A stretch of DNA of 49,837 nucleotides from Urinicoccus timonensis (GCF_900232945.1 NZ_OCTU01000003.1:201155-250991); one strand, 5' to 3'; counted from the first letter of the stretch, positions 8,398 through 17,958 are shown. Notes: generated by a model from the letters alone, not told the origin. Program-made: numbers and translations.

Positions 8398-8997
8398 ATG
8401 TGGAACAAGCCCTTTAGCCCAAGAGAAAAGAAACTAGCGGTCTTTTTGGCCCTGGTTCTCTTTCTTTTGGGTTTTTATGCAAAAAATTCCCGTCAGGCCC
8501 CCAAGCCCCAGGAGGACTTTGACCCAGCCCAGGCCTTGGAAGTGGACACCAGCCAGGACCAGCCTATAGAAAAAACAGCCAATGGGACCTATGTCCATAT
8601 TACAGGAGCTGTAAAAAAGCCGGGGCTCTATGAATTTTCAGAACCCGTCCGGGTAGTGGATGTGGTTAATACAGCCGGGGGCTTTACCGACCAGGCCGAC
8701 CCCGACCAGCTCAACCTGGCTGCCAGGGTCCAAGACGAGGCTAGGATCCATGTTCCCAGCAAGGGTGAAGTTAGCGACCAAGCCCAGGGCCAATCCCTAG
8801 ACCAGGGAAAGATAAACATCAACACTGCCAGCCTGGAAGACCTGCAAAAAATTCCAGGTGTGGGAGAAAAAACTGCCCAAAGGATCCTGGACCAAAGGCA
8901 AGAATCCCCCTATCAAAAGATTGAAGACTTGAAAAACCTACCGGGGATTGGAGAAAAAAAGTTTGAAGAAATGAAGGACTATGTGTCTGTATTTTAA
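8398..8997 (+). CDS. comEA: ComEA-like competence DNA-binding protein
   Basis: A 199-residue protein with an N-terminal membrane segment (about residues 12-28), a linker, an SLBB domain (HITGAVKKPGLYEF, about 67-120) and a C-terminal helix-hairpin-helix pair (ININTAS, IPGVGEKTAQ, LPGIGEKK, about 138-199). ComEA binds incoming double-stranded DNA at the membrane during transformation. The comEB/comEC partners are not adjacent, so uptake capacity cannot be judged from this window. It starts two bases after ridA and ends at a strong terminator. Confidence 0.88.
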   Translation: MWNKPFSPREKKLAVFLALVLFLLGFYAKNSRQAPKPQEDFDPAQALEVDTSQDQPIEKTANGTYVHITGAVKKPGLYEFSEPVRVVDVVNTAGGFTDQADPDQLNLAARVQDEARIHVPSKGEVSDQAQGQSLDQGKININTASLEDLQKIPGVGEKTAQRILDQRQESPYQKIEDLKNLPGIGEKKFEEMKDYVSVF

Positions 8998-9008
8998 AAA
9001 AGACAGAA

Positions 9009-9044
9009 AAAAACCAGGAGGCCCATTGATCCTCCTGGTTTTTC
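9009..9044 (+). terminator. Bidirectional terminator between comEA and 6S RNA
   Basis: Stem AAACCAGGAGG/CCTCCTGGTTT with T runs on both sides. It serves comEA on the plus strand and probably the 6S RNA on the minus strand. A second hairpin (CTTAGGA/TCCTAAG, about 9046-9063) abuts it on the minus strand. Confidence 0.8.
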
Positions 9045-9059
9045 TTAGGACAAGGTCCT

Positions 9060-9259
9060 AAGCTTTTGTCTTATGTAAACTCCACAATGCCGTTTCTTCA
9101 TTTAATTCAGACCCGCCCTGTTGCTAAGGTGGGTATCTTACTAACTATCTTTAACGTCCCCTCAAGGGGGCTTGCTATCAACAGTTAAACACAGATTCCC
9201 GTGTCTGATTTGTCGGTTGAATTAACATGAAGTCCATCGAACATCGTAGAGCTTTCTTT
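9060..9259 (-). ncRNA. ssrS: 6S RNA (RNA polymerase regulator)
   Basis: Read on the minus strand, the 5' part CTCTACGATGTTCG pairs with the 3' part CGGCATTGTGGAG, the closing stem and conserved ends of 6S RNA (compare GATGTTCG and CGGCAT in the E. coli molecule). The middle is a long imperfect hairpin with a CCCCTTGAGGGG apical region. Length is about 200 bases. A good promoter (TTGCTA, 17 bases, TATAAT at 9271-9266) places the 5' end near 9259. 6S RNA mimics an open promoter and sequesters housekeeping RNA polymerase in stationary phase. Boundaries are approximate. Confidence 0.8.
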
Positions 9260-9265
9260 ACAGAT

Positions 9266-9294
9266 ATTATACAATGATTTGTTGAAAATAGCAA
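9266..9294 (-). promoter_or_regulatory. 6S RNA promoter
   Basis: Minus-strand TTGCTA (9294-9289), 17-base spacer, TATAAT (9271-9266). Confidence 0.65.
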
Positions 9295-9360
9295 GGAAGC
9301 AGGAGAAGACTTGGGCCACTAAAGAGTAAAAATAAGTCAATGAAAAATCTCAATCATGTC

Positions 9361-9389
9361 TTGACTTTAGGGGCTGGATAGATTAAAAT
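9361..9389 (+). promoter_or_regulatory. Promoter of the pyrimidine operon
   Basis: TTGACT (9361-9366), 17-base spacer, TAAAAT (9384-9389). The leader to pyrB is only about 30 bases, with no room for a PyrR-type attenuator. Confidence 0.7.
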
Positions 9390-9427
9390 AGTTTAGAAAA
9401 AGTTGAGGAATAAAACAGGAGGACAAA

Positions 9428-10351
9428 ATGACTCGTCAATCCAATTTTATTAGACCGTCGGACTGGTCTACAACTGAATATAAAGAAGCATTTCGACTAG
9501 CAGATCTTATTTTACAAAAGCCGGAGGAGTTTTCCCATTCTTGTGAAGGTAAGGTCTTAGCTAGTCTTTTTTTTGAGCCATCTACTCGGACCCGCCTATC
9601 CTTTGAGGCCGCCTTTAATCGTTTAGGGGGTCGAGTTATTGGTTTTTCTGACCAAGGCAATACATCAACAGCAAAGGGAGAAAGTCTTGCGGATACCTTA
9701 CGTATTATTGAAGGTTATGCGGATTTAATTGTTATGCGGCACTTTTTGGAAGGAGCCGCTTTTTTAGGGAGCCAGGTCCTGACTCGGGTCCCCATTATCA
9801 ATGCAGGAGATGGGTCCCACCAACACCCTACCCAAACTCTGACAGACCTCTATACCCTCCACCGCTATGGAAAATTAAATAAAAAGTTGACCATTGGCCT
9901 TTGTGGGGACTTGAAGTTTGGCCGGACGGTCCACTCCTTAATTGAGGCCTTGGAGCTTTTCGGAGGCTGTGACTATGTCTGTATCGCCCCAGAAGACCTG
10001 GCCCTACCGGACTATGTCAAGGAAAAAATCCAAAAGGGTCATGTGACCTATGTGGAAGACCTGTCCCAGGTTATGGGGGACCTGGATGTCCTCTATATGA
10101 CCCGGGTCCAAAAGGAACGTTTTGTCTCTGAAAGAGAGTATGAGCGGCTCAAGGACTTCTATATCCTGGACCAAGAAAAAATGTCCCTGGCCAAGGAGGA
10201 CATGATTGTCATGCACCCCCTCCCCAGGGTCATGGAAATTGAAAAGTCCCTGGATCCGGACCCAAGAATGGTCTACTTTAACCAGGCCCACCTGGGTATG
10301 TATGTAAGAATGGCGCTGATGATGATCTTGTTGGGGGTTGCCAATGATTAA
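9428..10351 (+). CDS. pyrB: Aspartate carbamoyltransferase catalytic chain
   Basis: A 307-residue enzyme that joins carbamoyl phosphate and aspartate, the committed step of pyrimidine synthesis. It carries the carbamoyl phosphate loop FEPSTRTR (49-56), HPTQ (133-136) and the aspartate-side HPLPR. Start ATG follows ACAGGAGG. It overlaps pyrI by 8 bases, so the two chains are probably made together as an allosteric B/I holoenzyme. First gene of the operon. Confidence 0.96.
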   Translation: MTRQSNFIRPSDWSTTEYKEAFRLADLILQKPEEFSHSCEGKVLASLFFEPSTRTRLSFEAAFNRLGGRVIGFSDQGNTSTAKGESLADTLRIIEGYADLIVMRHFLEGAAFLGSQVLTRVPIINAGDGSHQHPTQTLTDLYTLHRYGKLNKKLTIGLCGDLKFGRTVHSLIEALELFGGCDYVCIAPEDLALPDYVKEKIQKGHVTYVEDLSQVMGDLDVLYMTRVQKERFVSEREYERLKDFYILDQEKMSLAKEDMIVMHPLPRVMEIEKSLDPDPRMVYFNQAHLGMYVRMALMMILLGVAND

Positions 10352-10772
10352 TGTATCTAAGATTCGCAGGGGAATCGTCATTGACCACATCAAGGCCGGG
10401 GAAGGAATTAAACTCTACCATGGCCTGGAATTGGAAAATGTTCAAGGAGTGGTGGTTCTAATGACGGGAATTCCCAGTAGTAAGATGGGGAAAAAAGACC
10501 TGATTAAGATTGAAACGGACTTTGACTTAAACATGGACCTGGTGGGTCTTATGGCTCCCTCGGGCACTGTCAACATCATTGAAAATGGCCAGGTGGCCAA
10601 CAAGGAAAAAATCTGCCTGCCTAAACATATTCGGGGGGTTTTAACCTGCAAAAACCCGGCCTGTGTCAGCAACCACCAAGATGTGGAAGAAATGTTCGAC
10701 CTGGAAGGGGAGGACCCGGTAAGATATCGTTGTTGCTATTGTGATCAAGTAATGGAGTTGCATCATGGCTAA
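10344..10772 (+). CDS. pyrI: Aspartate carbamoyltransferase regulatory chain
   Basis: A 142-residue PyrI. The N-terminal allosteric domain binds nucleotides, and the C-terminal zinc domain has Cys102, Cys107, Cys130 and Cys133 (CKNPAC and CCYC), which dock on PyrB. ATG 10344 lies inside the end of pyrB; a TTG six bases earlier is unlikely. Its presence implies nucleotide feedback control at the enzyme level, which matters because the operon leader shows no PyrR attenuator. Confidence 0.95.
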   Translation: MINVSKIRRGIVIDHIKAGEGIKLYHGLELENVQGVVVLMTGIPSSKMGKKDLIKIETDFDLNMDLVGLMAPSGTVNIIENGQVANKEKICLPKHIRGVLTCKNPACVSNHQDVEEMFDLEGEDPVRYRCCYCDQVMELHHG

Positions 10773-11457
10773 AATAATTCGTCAAGATCAAATTAATGAA
10801 TCCACCTATGTCCTTTGGTTGGAGGAAAAATCTGTCCCCAAGCCCGGGCAATTTTACATGGTCTATCCCAAGGATGGGGCCAAGCTTTTGGGCCGGCCCA
10901 TTAGCGTTTTCGACTACCATGAAGGTCAGCTGGGTCTCCTCTATGAAGTTGTGGGGGGAGGAACGGAAGAATTTTCCAAGCTGGAGGCTGGAGAGGACCT
11001 GAGGATCCTGGGGCCCTATGGCCGGGGCTTTACCCCCTATCCAGACAAGAAGGTGGCCTGTATTGCAGGTGGAGTGGGGCTGGCTCCCTTTATCTACCTG
11101 AGTCGCTTTCTCAAGGGGAACACTAGGGTCTACTTTGGAACCAGGAATGGTCAGGGCTTTGCTGACTACTTAAAGGACTATCCCCTGGATTTGAAAATCC
11201 AAGAGGGAGGCTATATTACAGATGCTGTGGACTTCCAAGCCTATGACCAGTTTTACACCTGTGGCCCCCGGGTCATGATGAATGTGGTCTTGGACCGCTG
11301 CCGCCAGGAGGGCAAGGACTTGGAGTTGTCCCTGGAAGAGAGGATGGGTTGCGGCTTTGGAGCCTGCCTGGCCTGTACTTGCCAGGGAAAAGAAGGCCGG
11401 AAGAAGGTCTGTCTGGATGGACCGGTATTTGCAAAAGAGGAGTTGGACCATGCTTGA
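10765..11457 (+). CDS. pyrK: Dihydroorotate dehydrogenase electron transfer subunit
   Basis: A 230-residue ferredoxin-reductase-like subunit: FAD-binding RPIS (44-47), an NAD-binding AGGVGLAP loop (101-108) and a C-terminal 2Fe-2S cluster site with Cys196, Cys201, Cys204 and Cys216. PyrK passes electrons from PyrD to NAD+ in class 1B enzymes. It overlaps pyrI and pyrD by 8 bases each, consistent with a PyrK2D2 complex. Confidence 0.95.
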   Translation: MAKIIRQDQINESTYVLWLEEKSVPKPGQFYMVYPKDGAKLLGRPISVFDYHEGQLGLLYEVVGGGTEEFSKLEAGEDLRILGPYGRGFTPYPDKKVACIAGGVGLAPFIYLSRFLKGNTRVYFGTRNGQGFADYLKDYPLDLKIQEGGYITDAVDFQAYDQFYTCGPRVMMNVVLDRCRQEGKDLELSLEERMGCGFGACLACTCQGKEGRKKVCLDGPVFAKEELDHA

Positions 11458-12349
11458 GACAAGGATTGGTAAGCTAAAATTAAAAAATCCCCTGATTATG
11501 GCTTCAGGGACCTATGGCTACGGAGAAGAGTACCGGAGGTTTTATGACCCATCTATAGTAGGGGCCATTTCTTCCAAGGGCTTGACCTATGCCGGCAAGG
11601 ATGGAAACTCCGGCATCCGGATTTGGGAAACGCCTTCGGGAATTTTAAACTCCATTGGCCTGGAAAACCCCGGCATTGAGCATTTTTGCCAGGAAGAGTA
11701 CCAAGAGATGCGGAGCCTGGATACAGGCCTGATTGTCAACCTGGGTGGGAACAGCCGGGATGACTATTTAAGAGGGGCAGAAAGGTTAAACGACCTGGAT
11801 ATTGACCTTATTGAATTAAATATCTCCTGTCCCAATGTCAAGGAAGGGGGCCTGCTCTTTGGTCTCAAGTGCGACTCGGCAGCCTCCATTACCAGGGAGG
11901 TGGTGGACCTGTCTCGCCACCCTGTCATGGTGAAGTTGTCTCCCAATGGGGACCCGGTGGCAGACCTGGCCCAAAGTGTCCAAGAGGCTGGGGCAGATGC
12001 CGTAAGTCTTATTAACACGGTCCAGGGCATGGCTGTGGACATTGCCCATCGCAAGCCTGTCTTTGACAATGTCTATGCTGGTCTGTCAGGCCCCTGTATT
12101 TTTCCTCTGGCCTTGAGGATGGTCCATCAGGTGGCCAAGGCGGTGGACATTCCTGTAGTGGGCCTGGGGGGCATTGCCTCGGCAGAAGATGTCCTGGCCA
12201 TGCTCATGGTGGGAGCATCTGCTGTTCAAATTGGGACCATGAACTTCCATGATCCCTTCCTGGTGCCTAAAATTCTTCAAGACCTGGAGGCCTATTGTCA
12301 CGAAAACCACCTAGAAAATATATCGGAAATAATAGCTTGTATAAAGTGA
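11450..12349 (+). CDS. pyrD: Dihydroorotate dehydrogenase, class 1B catalytic subunit
   Basis: A 299-residue FMN TIM barrel oxidising dihydroorotate to orotate. The catalytic cysteine is in NISCPNV, typical of class 1B (class 2 has Ser). MASGTYGYG and the phosphate-binding GLGGI and GASAVQIGT segments are intact. ATG 11450 lies within the pyrK end; frames starting further upstream are shadows of pyrK. The adjacent pyrK confirms NAD-linked use. Confidence 0.95.
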   Translation: MLETRIGKLKLKNPLIMASGTYGYGEEYRRFYDPSIVGAISSKGLTYAGKDGNSGIRIWETPSGILNSIGLENPGIEHFCQEEYQEMRSLDTGLIVNLGGNSRDDYLRGAERLNDLDIDLIELNISCPNVKEGGLLFGLKCDSAASITREVVDLSRHPVMVKLSPNGDPVADLAQSVQEAGADAVSLINTVQGMAVDIAHRKPVFDNVYAGLSGPCIFPLALRMVHQVAKAVDIPVVGLGGIASAEDVLAMLMVGASAVQIGTMNFHDPFLVPKILQDLEAYCHENHLENISEIIACIK

Positions 12350-12357
12350 GGGGAAAG

Positions 12358-13395
12358 ATGAAAACATATTTACAATTAGAAGATGGAAGTCTTTTTGAGG
12401 GAACGGCCTTTGGCTATAAGGGCAAGGATGTTGTAGGAGAACTCACCTACAATACTGCCATGGTGGGACACCAAGAGTTGATTACAGACCCGGCCTATTA
12501 TGGCCAACTCCTGGTCTTTACCTATCCCTTAATTGGGACCTATGGTTTTAACCTAACAGACGAACAAAGCCCGGACATCCAACTCAAGGGGGTCATTTGC
12601 CGGGAAAAAATTGACCACCCCAACAACTTCCGCTATGAAATTAACATCGACAACTACTTAAACTACCACAAAATTCCAGGAATTTGTGGCATTGATACCC
12701 GGGCTCTTTCCCGTTACCTCCTGGACCACCATTCCTTCCGGGGGATTATCACCCGCAAGCCCAAGACGGAAAGTGAGTTAAAAACCCTTCTGGATGATAT
12801 GGACTTAAGCCATGGAGTCTTTGATGTAACCTGCGAAGAAAAAATTTCCTATCCCGGTAAGGGCAAGGACGTGGCTGTTTGGGACTTCGGTTTAAGAAAG
12901 AGCTTGATTGACTATCTCAAGGTTAGGGATTGTTCCATTACCCAGTATCCCGCCCAAACAAGCTTTGAAAAAATCCTAGATGCCAAACACGACCTCTTGA
13001 TCCTGTCTTCTGGTCCAGGAAACCCCACCATGGTCCAAGATATTATCTCAGACATTGAGCAAATTCTTGGAAAGATTGACATTGTGGGTATTGGCCTGGG
13101 AGCACAAATGCTGGCAAGAGCATTGGGCTGCGGAATCAAGTTTCTTCCCGGCCACAAGGGGTCCCAACCCATCATGGACTTAAAGACCAAAAAGATCTAC
13201 CACAGCCACCAAAACTACCAGTATGGTCTAATTGATGAAAAGCCTATTGAACCTAGCTTTATCAACCTGCTGGACCAAACAACGGCAGCTTTTAAGGCCA
13301 AGGACTACCGGGCCTGGGGATTCCTCTTCCAAGCGGAAGAAGACCCCTACCATGGCGAATGTAACTTTGTTTTAGATGAAAGAATTGGAGAGTGA
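12358..13395 (+). CDS. carA: Carbamoyl phosphate synthetase small subunit homologue, glutaminase site lost
   Basis: A 345-residue CarA by fold, operon place and many motifs (N-terminal domain with [10 protein letters not shown] and TYPLIGTYG; amidotransferase domain with SSGPGNP). Normally CarA hydrolyses glutamine and sends ammonia to CarB. The nucleophile elbow, usually GICLGHQ, reads GIGLGAQ here (Cys to Gly246, His to Ala249). The second triad residue, His in FHPE, is Gln325 (FQAE); only Glu327 remains. The glutamine-pocket segments normally like GGNHPV and SQNHG read KGSQPI and HQNYQYG. The frame is otherwise intact and tightly packed, so this looks like a selected loss, not decay. It probably acts as a structural or regulatory partner for ammonia-dependent CarB. 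RBS GAGGGGAAAG precedes the ATG. Confidence 0.9.
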   Translation: MKTYLQLEDGSLFEGTAFGYKGKDVVGELTYNTAMVGHQELITDPAYYGQLLVFTYPLIGTYGFNLTDEQSPDIQLKGVICREKIDHPNNFRYEINIDNYLNYHKIPGICGIDTRALSRYLLDHHSFRGIITRKPKTESELKTLLDDMDLSHGVFDVTCEEKISYPGKGKDVAVWDFGLRKSLIDYLKVRDCSITQYPAQTSFEKILDAKHDLLILSSGPGNPTMVQDIISDIEQILGKIDIVGIGLGAQMLARALGCGIKFLPGHKGSQPIMDLKTKKIYHSHQNYQYGLIDEKPIEPSFINLLDQTTAAFKAKDYRAWGFLFQAEEDPYHGECNFVLDERIGE

Positions 13396-13399
13396 GAAG

Positions 13400-16300
13400 A
13401 TGGGCAAATTTGAAGGCGTAAAAAAAGTATTGGTTTTGGGGTCAGGCCCCATTGTCATTGGCCAAGGAGCTGAATTTGACTATTCAGGAAACCAAGCCTG
13501 TCAAACTCTAAAGGATAATGGGGTGGAAGTTGTCTTAATCAACTCAAACCCCGCCACCATTATGACCGACCGGGGTATGGCCGACAAGATCTACATTGAA
13601 CCCATGACCTTGGAAGTGGTGGAAAAAATTATTGAAAAAGAAAAACCCGACCACCTGATTCCAGGGATGGGGGGACAAACTGGCTTGAACCTGGCCATGG
13701 ACCTTCATGAAAAGGGGATCTTGGACAAGTACGATGTAAAAGTTTTAGGAACTCCTATTTCTGGTATCAAGAAGGGGGAAGACCGGGAACTCTTCCGGGA
13801 GCTAATGGAAGAAATTGACGAACCTCTTATCCCATCCAAGACGGTAACAGGCCTGGATGAAGCCTTGGACTATGCCGACTACCTGGGCTACCCCGTAGTG
13901 GTCCGGCCAGCCTTTACCCTGGGAGGAACAGGGGGCGGAATTGCCAAGACCAAGGAAGAATTGGTTGAAATCGCTACAGGAGGCCTCCACCGGTCCCGGG
14001 TCCACCAAGTCTTGATTGAAAAGTGCATTACTGGTTGGAAGGAAATTGAATTTGAAGTGATCAGGGACCACGACGGCAACAAGATTGTGGTGTGCTCTAT
14101 GGAAAATATCGACCCTGTTGGGGTCCATACTGGGGATTCTATTGTGGTAGCTCCTACCCAAACCCTGAGTCCTCTAGAATACGGCATCCTACAAAGGTCT
14201 GCCTTTAAGATTATCGATGCAGTAGGGATTGAAGGAGGCTGTAATGTCCAATTTGCCCTCCACCCAACTTCCACCAAGTATGCTGTAATCGAAATCAACC
14301 CCCGGGTCAGCCGGTCCTCGGCCCTGGCTTCCAAGGCCACAGGCTATCCCATTGCCCGGGTGGCTACCAACATTGCCCTGGGCTACCGCCTAGACGAAAT
14401 TGAAAACCGGATTACCAAAAAGACCTCAGCAGCCTTTGAACCAGTTATTGACTATGTAGTTGTTAAGATTCCAAAATGGCCCTTTGACAAGTTCTACAAT
14501 GCCAAACGGCAATTGGGAACCAAGATGATGGCTACAGGAGAAGTTATGGCCATTGGGTCTTCCTTCCAAAGTGCTCTTCTCAAGGGGCTTAGGTCCTTGG
14601 AAATTGGGAAATTTAGCCTAGAGCACCCTGGCCTAGCTGAAAAATCCCTCCAAGAATTGAAAAAAGAAGTCCTATCTCCTTCCGATGAAAGACTCTTTGT
14701 CCTGGCTGAACTCTTAAGACGGGGCTATTCCATTAAACGTCTAGGCCTGGAAACGGGAATTGACGAATTCTTCCTCTATGAAATTGCTGACATTGTCCAA
14801 AGGGAAAGCAAGCTCAAGGAAATGACCAAGGATGACCTAACAGAAAATACCCTGAGAGACTTGAAAAACCGTGGTTTTTCAGATGTGGCCATTGGAAACT
14901 TTATTGGGGAATCTCCCAAGTTCATCTATGAATTAAGAAAACTCTACAATATTACAGCCTCCTTTAAGGGGGTAGACACCTGTGCGGGGTCCTTAAAGGT
15001 GGACTCTCCCTATCTCTACTCTAGCTATGACCTGGAATCCGAAGAAAAGACCCTGGAAAAAACAGGCAAAAAGGTCCTGGTTATTGGGTCTGGTCCCATC
15101 CGGATTGGCCAAGGGATTGAATTTGACTACTGTTGTGTCCACTGTGTTCAAACCTTAAACAAGCTGGGTTATGAAACCATCTTGATGAACAACAACCCAG
15201 AAACAGTATCTACGGACTTTGACCTGGCAGACAAGCTCTACTTTGAACCCCTGACTATTGAAGATACCCTAAATGTTATAGACCGGGAAAAACCTGATGG
15301 GGTCATCCTACAATTTGGTGGCCAAACAGCCATTAAGTTGGCAGACTTCTTTAAGGATTCTGAAATTCCCATTTGGGGCACAGACCCCGATGCCATTGAC
15401 CGGGCAGAAGACCGGGAACGCTTTGATGAATTGCTGGAAGAATTGGGCATCCAACGTCCCAAGGGCCATGGGGTTTGGACCACAGAAGAAGCTGTGGATA
15501 TAGCCAAGAACCTGGGCTATCCTGTTTTGGTTAGGCCCTCCTATGTCCTAGGAGGCCAAGGAATGGAAATCTGCTATGGGGAAACCCAACTTCGCTACTA
15601 TTGCGACCGGGGCTTCCAAAAAGATCCCAAGAACCCCATCCTCATTGACCAATACATTGACGGCATGGAAATTGAAGTAGATGCTCTCTGTGATGGGGAA
15701 GACATTTTAGTTCCAGGAATTATGGAGCACTTGGAAAGAGCCGGAATCCACTCCGGAGACTCCATCTCCATCTACCCCACAGACAACATCCCCCAAGACA
15801 AGAAAGAAGAAATTGTCCAAGTAACCAAAAAAATTGCCCTGAGCCTAGGGGTTATTGGTCTGGTCAATATCCAATACATCCTAAAGGACCACCAACTCTA
15901 TATCATCGAAGTCAACCCAAGATCTTCTCGGACCGTTCCCTACCTGTCCAAGGTAACTACTATCCCCATGGTGGATGTAGCTACAGAATTGATCCTGGGC
16001 AAGAAGCTCAAGGACATGGGCTACGGAACAGGCCTCTATCCAGAAGGCGACTTGGTTTGTGCTAAGATTCCCGTCTTTTCAACAGACAAGTTACAACAAG
16101 TAGAAGCAGGCCTTGGACCTGAAATGCGGTCTACCGGGGAAGACCTGGGAGTGGGCTTAAGCCGCAAGGAAGCCTTGGCCAAGGGCTTTATCGCATCGGG
16201 CATTGACCTGGCTAGCCACCCCAGACGGGTTTTAGTAACCCTGGGAGACAAGGACAAGGAAGAGTTGAGGGACTCTATCCTCATTATGAAGGACATGGGC

Positions 16301-16630
16301 TACAGCTTTGCAGCTACGGAAAATACCAAAAACTTCCTGGAAGACTTGGGCATCCAAGCTGAGCATGTTCGTAAGATTGGGGAAGACTACCCCACCATCT
16401 TGGACGAAGTCAAGGAAGGAAAATTTGACCTTGTTATCAACACCCCAACCAAGGGAGGAGATGCCAAAAGAGATGGCTTTATGATCCGAAGAGCAGCCAT
16501 TGAATCTGATGTGGAACTCTTAAGTAATGTAGACAAGGCCAAGAGCCTGATTGAAATTCTCCATGAAGAAACCCTGAAAGATGGGATCAAGCTCTACGAA
16601 TTAAACCAATTTGACCAATATAGAAGGTAA
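13400..16630 (+). CDS. carB: Carbamoyl phosphate synthetase large subunit
   Basis: A full-length 1076-residue CarB. Two homologous ATP-grasp halves each open with a GSGPIxIGQG loop (near residues 13 and 560) and carry the expected FDYSGNQA / FDYCCVHC motifs. The first half phosphorylates bicarbonate and the second phosphorylates carbamate. The C-terminal MGS-like allosteric domain (about 935-1076, [13 protein letters not shown]) binds nucleotide effectors. ATG 13400 follows GGAGAGTGAG; an upstream in-frame ATG at 13376 lies inside carA and lacks a site. Catalysis appears complete, unlike its CarA partner. Confidence 0.95.
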   Translation: MGKFEGVKKVLVLGSGPIVIGQGAEFDYSGNQACQTLKDNGVEVVLINSNPATIMTDRGMADKIYIEPMTLEVVEKIIEKEKPDHLIPGMGGQTGLNLAMDLHEKGILDKYDVKVLGTPISGIKKGEDRELFRELMEEIDEPLIPSKTVTGLDEALDYADYLGYPVVVRPAFTLGGTGGGIAKTKEELVEIATGGLHRSRVHQVLIEKCITGWKEIEFEVIRDHDGNKIVVCSMENIDPVGVHTGDSIVVAPTQTLSPLEYGILQRSAFKIIDAVGIEGGCNVQFALHPTSTKYAVIEINPRVSRSSALASKATGYPIARVATNIALGYRLDEIENRITKKTSAAFEPVIDYVVVKIPKWPFDKFYNAKRQLGTKMMATGEVMAIGSSFQSALLKGLRSLEIGKFSLEHPGLAEKSLQELKKEVLSPSDERLFVLAELLRRGYSIKRLGLETGIDEFFLYEIADIVQRESKLKEMTKDDLTENTLRDLKNRGFSDVAIGNFIGESPKFIYELRKLYNITASFKGVDTCAGSLKVDSPYLYSSYDLESEEKTLEKTGKKVLVIGSGPIRIGQGIEFDYCCVHCVQTLNKLGYETILMNNNPETVSTDFDLADKLYFEPLTIEDTLNVIDREKPDGVILQFGGQTAIKLADFFKDSEIPIWGTDPDAIDRAEDRERFDELLEELGIQRPKGHGVWTTEEAVDIAKNLGYPVLVRPSYVLGGQGMEICYGETQLRYYCDRGFQKDPKNPILIDQYIDGMEIEVDALCDGEDILVPGIMEHLERAGIHSGDSISIYPTDNIPQDKKEEIVQVTKKIALSLGVIGLVNIQYILKDHQLYIIEVNPRSSRTVPYLSKVTTIPMVDVATELILGKKLKDMGYGTGLYPEGDLVCAKIPVFSTDKLQQVEAGLGPEMRSTGEDLGVGLSRKEALAKGFIASGIDLASHPRRVLVTLGDKDKEELRDSILIMKDMGYSFAATENTKNFLEDLGIQAEHVRKIGEDYPTILDEVKEGKFDLVINTPTKGGDAKRDGFMIRRAAIESDVELLSNVDKAKSLIEILHEETLKDGIKLYELNQFDQYRR

Positions 16631-16639
16631 GGAGACAGG

Positions 16640-17650
16640 ATGGAAAAAATTCTCGAAAAACTACAATGGCTTTGCCAGACCCCCAGCCCTACAGGCATGA
16701 CCCAGGACCTCCTTCAAGGAATCCAGGACCGCTACCCCCAAGTAGCCTGGTCCAGAACCCGGAAGGGGACCCTCCTAGGCCAGCTGCCTGGGAAGGGGAA
16801 GAAGATTGCCCTGGCCTGCCACATTGACACCCTGGGCTTGATGGTGCAAAAAATCAAGGACAATGGCCGTTTGGAAGTTACCACTTTGGGAGGCTTTCCT
16901 CTCAACTATGTGGAGCAGGAAAATGTCCTGGTCCATACCCTGGAAGGTAAGACCTATGAGGGGACTGTCCGACTAAAGGATCCAGCTGTCCATGCCAGTA
17001 AGGATGCCGAATCAGCCAAAAGAGACACCCAGTCTATGGAAGTGGTCCTGGACTATCTTGTAGAGGACAAGAAGGATGTCCAAGACCTGGGGATTTGCAA
17101 CGGAGACTATATTTCCCTGGACCCCAGGTTTCGCCTGGCCGGAGATGGCTACATTAAAAGTCGCCACCTGGACGACAAGGCCTCTGCCGCCATCCTATTG
17201 ACCCTAATAGACCATTGGGAGGACTTTGACCATCCTCCTGTAACTATGGTTTTTTCCTGCTATGAGGAAGTGGGCCACGGAGCTTGTGGCCTAGACCTGG
17301 ATGTGGAGGACTTTATCGCCGTAGACATGGGGGTCATTGGGGACAAGTTGGAGGCCAAGGAAACCGACGTCAGTATTTGTCGCAAGGATTCCAGCGGGCC
17401 CTATGACTATGACTTGACCAAGGACTTGATTGACCTGGCCAAGAAAGAGGGACTGGACTTTGCCACAGATGTCTTTCCCTTTTACGGGTCCGATGCATCG
17501 GCAGCCCGGTCTTCCGGTTTAGATGCCCGTTTTGCCCTCATCGGTCCTGGAGTTTCTGCCAGCCATGGCTATGAAAGAACCCACAAAAGGGGACTGGAAA
17601 ACACCTACCGGCTCCTTGAAGCCTATTTAAAGGCCCAAGGAAGCTGCTAA
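16640..17650 (+). CDS. M42-family metallo-aminopeptidase
   Basis: A 336-residue dinuclear metal peptidase of the M42 (PepA/FrvX/YsdC) family. Metal ligands and catalytic residues appear in order as CHIDTLG, RHLDDKAS, CYEEVGHG, VDMG and ERTHKRG. M42 enzymes form tetrahedral particles that trim short peptides. It begins nine bases after carB with an AAGGAGACAGG site and is likely the last gene of the pyr transcript, but has no obvious pyrimidine role. Peptide use fits the opp and PepV genes elsewhere in the window. Confidence 0.88.
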   Translation: MEKILEKLQWLCQTPSPTGMTQDLLQGIQDRYPQVAWSRTRKGTLLGQLPGKGKKIALACHIDTLGLMVQKIKDNGRLEVTTLGGFPLNYVEQENVLVHTLEGKTYEGTVRLKDPAVHASKDAESAKRDTQSMEVVLDYLVEDKKDVQDLGICNGDYISLDPRFRLAGDGYIKSRHLDDKASAAILLTLIDHWEDFDHPPVTMVFSCYEEVGHGACGLDLDVEDFIAVDMGVIGDKLEAKETDVSICRKDSSGPYDYDLTKDLIDLAKKEGLDFATDVFPFYGSDASAARSSGLDARFALIGPGVSASHGYERTHKRGLENTYRLLEAYLKAQGSC

Positions 17651-17694
17651 AAAAGTGGAATAAATGTAGAGGGGTGTATAAAAATAGTTTGCTA

Positions 17695-17752
17695 AGTCTT
17701 TAGGTGGTAAGAGAAGAGGCCATGAGTTTGAATACTCATGGCCTCTTCTCTA
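17695..17752 (+). repeat. Hairpin repeat, copy B; probable terminator
   Basis: AGTCTTTAGGTGGTAAG followed by a perfect 17-bp stem (GAGAAGAGGCCATGAGT, 17711-17727, with 17734-17750), a 6-base loop and a T-rich tail. It is related to the inverted unit at 847-900, with stem substitutions that keep pairing. It sits where GC-rich core sequence gives way to the AT-rich patch. Confidence 0.65.
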
Positions 17753-17958
17753 ATTTTTGTAATTTTCCGACTGCTCTAAAACCATATAAAATATTTATTC
17801 ACTCTATTGAGGAGGGTATCCATTTTCGCAAAGTAGAATTAGCAAATCCATCTTTATTTGTACTCATCCTGAAGTTCAATAAAATTTTTAAGGAATCCGA
17901 TATAATTTCCAATAGTTAGAGAACATGAAAGTTAAATATTTGAATAAACTATTTTTTA
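17753..17958. other. AT-rich stretch without a supported gene
   Basis: An open frame passes through here from the hairpin, but it has no ribosome binding site, no recognisable protein features, and its first third is the hairpin stem itself. Nothing further seen. Confidence 0.5.

Noticed and set aside
10338..10344. TTG start for pyrI six bases before the ATG
   Set aside because: The ATG gives the normal PyrI N-terminus; the TTG adds only two residues and has no better binding site.
12358..16630. carA loss of active site as a pseudogene
   Set aside because: The frame is full length, start and stop are normal, spacing to pyrD and carB is tight, and the rest of the sequence is well conserved; altered function fits better than decay.
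17704..17919. 71-codon frame after the M42 peptidase
   Set aside because: Its first third is the hairpin repeat, there is no ribosome binding site and no protein-like features.
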